The notes under the pieces: model-generated | Database searches by the model: none | What the model was told of the DNA's origin: nothing | The model's input: the letters and a program-made list of their open reading frames with translations, nothing else | Part shown: piece after piece, positions 63,384-64,000 of the stretch | Layout: the number at the start of each line of letters is the position of its first letter | Numbering within the stretch: the stretch's first letter is position 1 | Assembly (NCBI RefSeq): GCF_019510245.1 | Contig: NZ_JAEKKT010000120.1 | Coordinates: 62,001 to 126,000 of the forward strand | DNA: 64,000 bases | Source of the DNA: Streptomyces sp. | Lineage (GTDB): Bacteria; Actinomycetota; Actinomycetes; Streptomycetales; Streptomycetaceae | Direction: 5' to 3' | Made by a program: the position numbers and the translations under genes

Positions 63384-63770
63384 GGCATCCCAGGCTGCCG
63401 GGGTGTGGGGGCGGGAGCTGGTTGCGACGACGTCGCCGTCCGTCGGGCGTGTGGGGACGAAGTCCGGTCGGCACCACATCCGCCTGTCGGGGTGTGGGGA
63501 CGGAGGCTGGTTGGCACCACATCCGCCTGTCGGGGTGTGGGGACGGAGGCTGGTTGGCACCACATCCGCCTGTCGGGGTGTGGGGACGAAGTCCGTTCGG
63601 CACCACATCCGCCTGTCGGCGTGGAGGGACGAAGTCCGGTCGGCACCACGCACCCGCCTCTCGGGCGTGTGAGGACGAAGGCCGGACAGTGCCACACCCC
63701 AGCCCGTCCGGCGTTCGAGGACGAGGCCGTTCAGGCCGAAGCGGGGGTCCGGGGGCGCAGCCCCCGAAGG
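63384..63770 (+). repeat. Tandem array of a 43-bp unit upstream of ndk
   Basis: GGCACCAC-starting units begin at 63470, 63513, 63556, 63599 and 63642, exactly 43 bp apart (GGCACCACATCCGCCTGTCG, then GGGTGTGGGGACGAAGTCC). A diverged copy precedes (63427-63469). The array runs into the common Streptomyces element CCGTCCGGCGTTCGAGGACG and a hairpin GGGGGCGCAGCCCCC. 43 is not a multiple of three, so the repetitive open frames across it are not genes. CCACA/TGTGG in each unit can pair. Confidence 0.9.
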
Positions 63771-63868
63771 CGGCCGCCCCCACCGACCTGCACACTGTGT
63801 AACGGACGCTCAGACCGGCCCTGTAGCCTCTCCTCACCGCACCCGGCCAGTACCGAAGGAGCCCTCCC

Positions 63869-64000
63869 GTGACTCAGCGCACCCTCGTCCTGCTCAAGCC
63901 CGACGCCGTCCGTCGGGGCCTGACCGGCGAGATCATCAGCCGTATCGAGCGCAAGGCCGGCTGGCAGATCACCGCGCTGGAGCTGCGCACCCTGGAGCGC
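63869..64000 (+). CDS. ndk: Nucleoside diphosphate kinase (3' end outside window)
   Basis: First 44 residues: [20 protein letters not shown], then [13 protein letters not shown]. The KPDAVRRGL strand-helix is the family N-terminus, and NDK balances NTP pools. GTG start at 63869 with AAGGAG eight bases upstream. The catalytic His lies beyond the window. Confidence 0.95.
   Translation, partial: MTQRTLVLLKPDAVRRGLTGEIISRIERKAGWQITALELRTLER

Noticed and set aside
63384-63770. CRISPR array
   Set aside because: Units are directly adjacent with no variable spacers, and no cas genes are present.
63108-63872. Open frame of ~254 codons with repetitive peptides over the 43-bp array
   Set aside because: The unit length is not a multiple of three, the frame arises from high GC content, there is no ribosome binding site, and it overlaps the DUF4233 gene.

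Overview
The window is chromosomal DNA of a Streptomyces or very close relative. It is about 70% GC, uses GTG starts often, has strongly GC-biased third positions, shows several near-leaderless starts, and carries the conserved actinobacterial order tig - clpP1 - clpP2 - clpX - (Pro-rich protein) - valS - folC - DUF4233 - ndk. No plasmid, prophage, transposase, integrase, CRISPR array or biosynthetic gene cluster is visible. Most of the window reads as core chromosome with small accessory insertions.

Layout. 1-2000: leftward cassette of an ECF sigma factor, its zinc-finger membrane anti-sigma factor and an ABC ATPase cut by the window edge. 2050-4305: a 69-aa peptide with three 12-residue repeats, abutting a 4-alpha-glucanotransferase (malQ). 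4414-6890: WYL regulator convergent with an SDR, then a small membrane protein. 6980-9283: TetR regulator and FAD monooxygenase divergent across a striking array of 14-bp operator-like repeats. 9307-14618: secreted protein, aminopeptidase N, SDR, asd. 14939-19651: ECF sigma with a membrane partner, and a 1103-aa secreted subtilase. 19863-25537: NUDIX hydrolase, Tat-exported metallophosphoesterase behind a possible PHO box, DGPF/YCII protein with an ECF42-like sigma factor, glycosyltransferase. 25778-31210: AbiEi/DUF559-like protein, a second aminopeptidase N, an Rv2466c-type DsbA-fold protein, and sodF with an exact Nur box and a candidate 3'UTR sRNA.

31359-37804 is a sulfonate-sulfur operon: substrate-binding protein, permease, ATPase, FMN monooxygenase and TauD-type dioxygenase, joined by ATGA or longer overlaps except before tauD. 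A ROK regulator lies upstream. Two unannotated cysteine-containing leader peptides precede the regulator and the operon. 38076-41333: bioY, an LPKTG surface protein, and a Ser/Thr kinase gene broken by a frame-shifting internal deletion. 41337-49663: amino-acid permease, rpiB, Fpg/Nei glycosylase, Eis-like acetyltransferase, SpoIIE-type phosphatase, HD protein, membrane acyltransferase, small membrane protein. 49831-50164: tRNA-Gly(TCC) and tRNA-Pro(TGG). 50352-64000: trigger factor and the Clp protease genes (ClgR box before clpP1), valS, a multidomain sensor phosphatase, folC, DUF4233 and partial ndk.

Dispersed through the window are at least seven copies of short palindromic elements, two of them inside coding regions, plus two tandem arrays (38-bp and 43-bp units). 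The strongest candidates for little-described biology are the repeat peptide before malQ, the 14-bp operator array, the Cys leader peptides of the sulfonate locus and the in-gene palindromic insertions.
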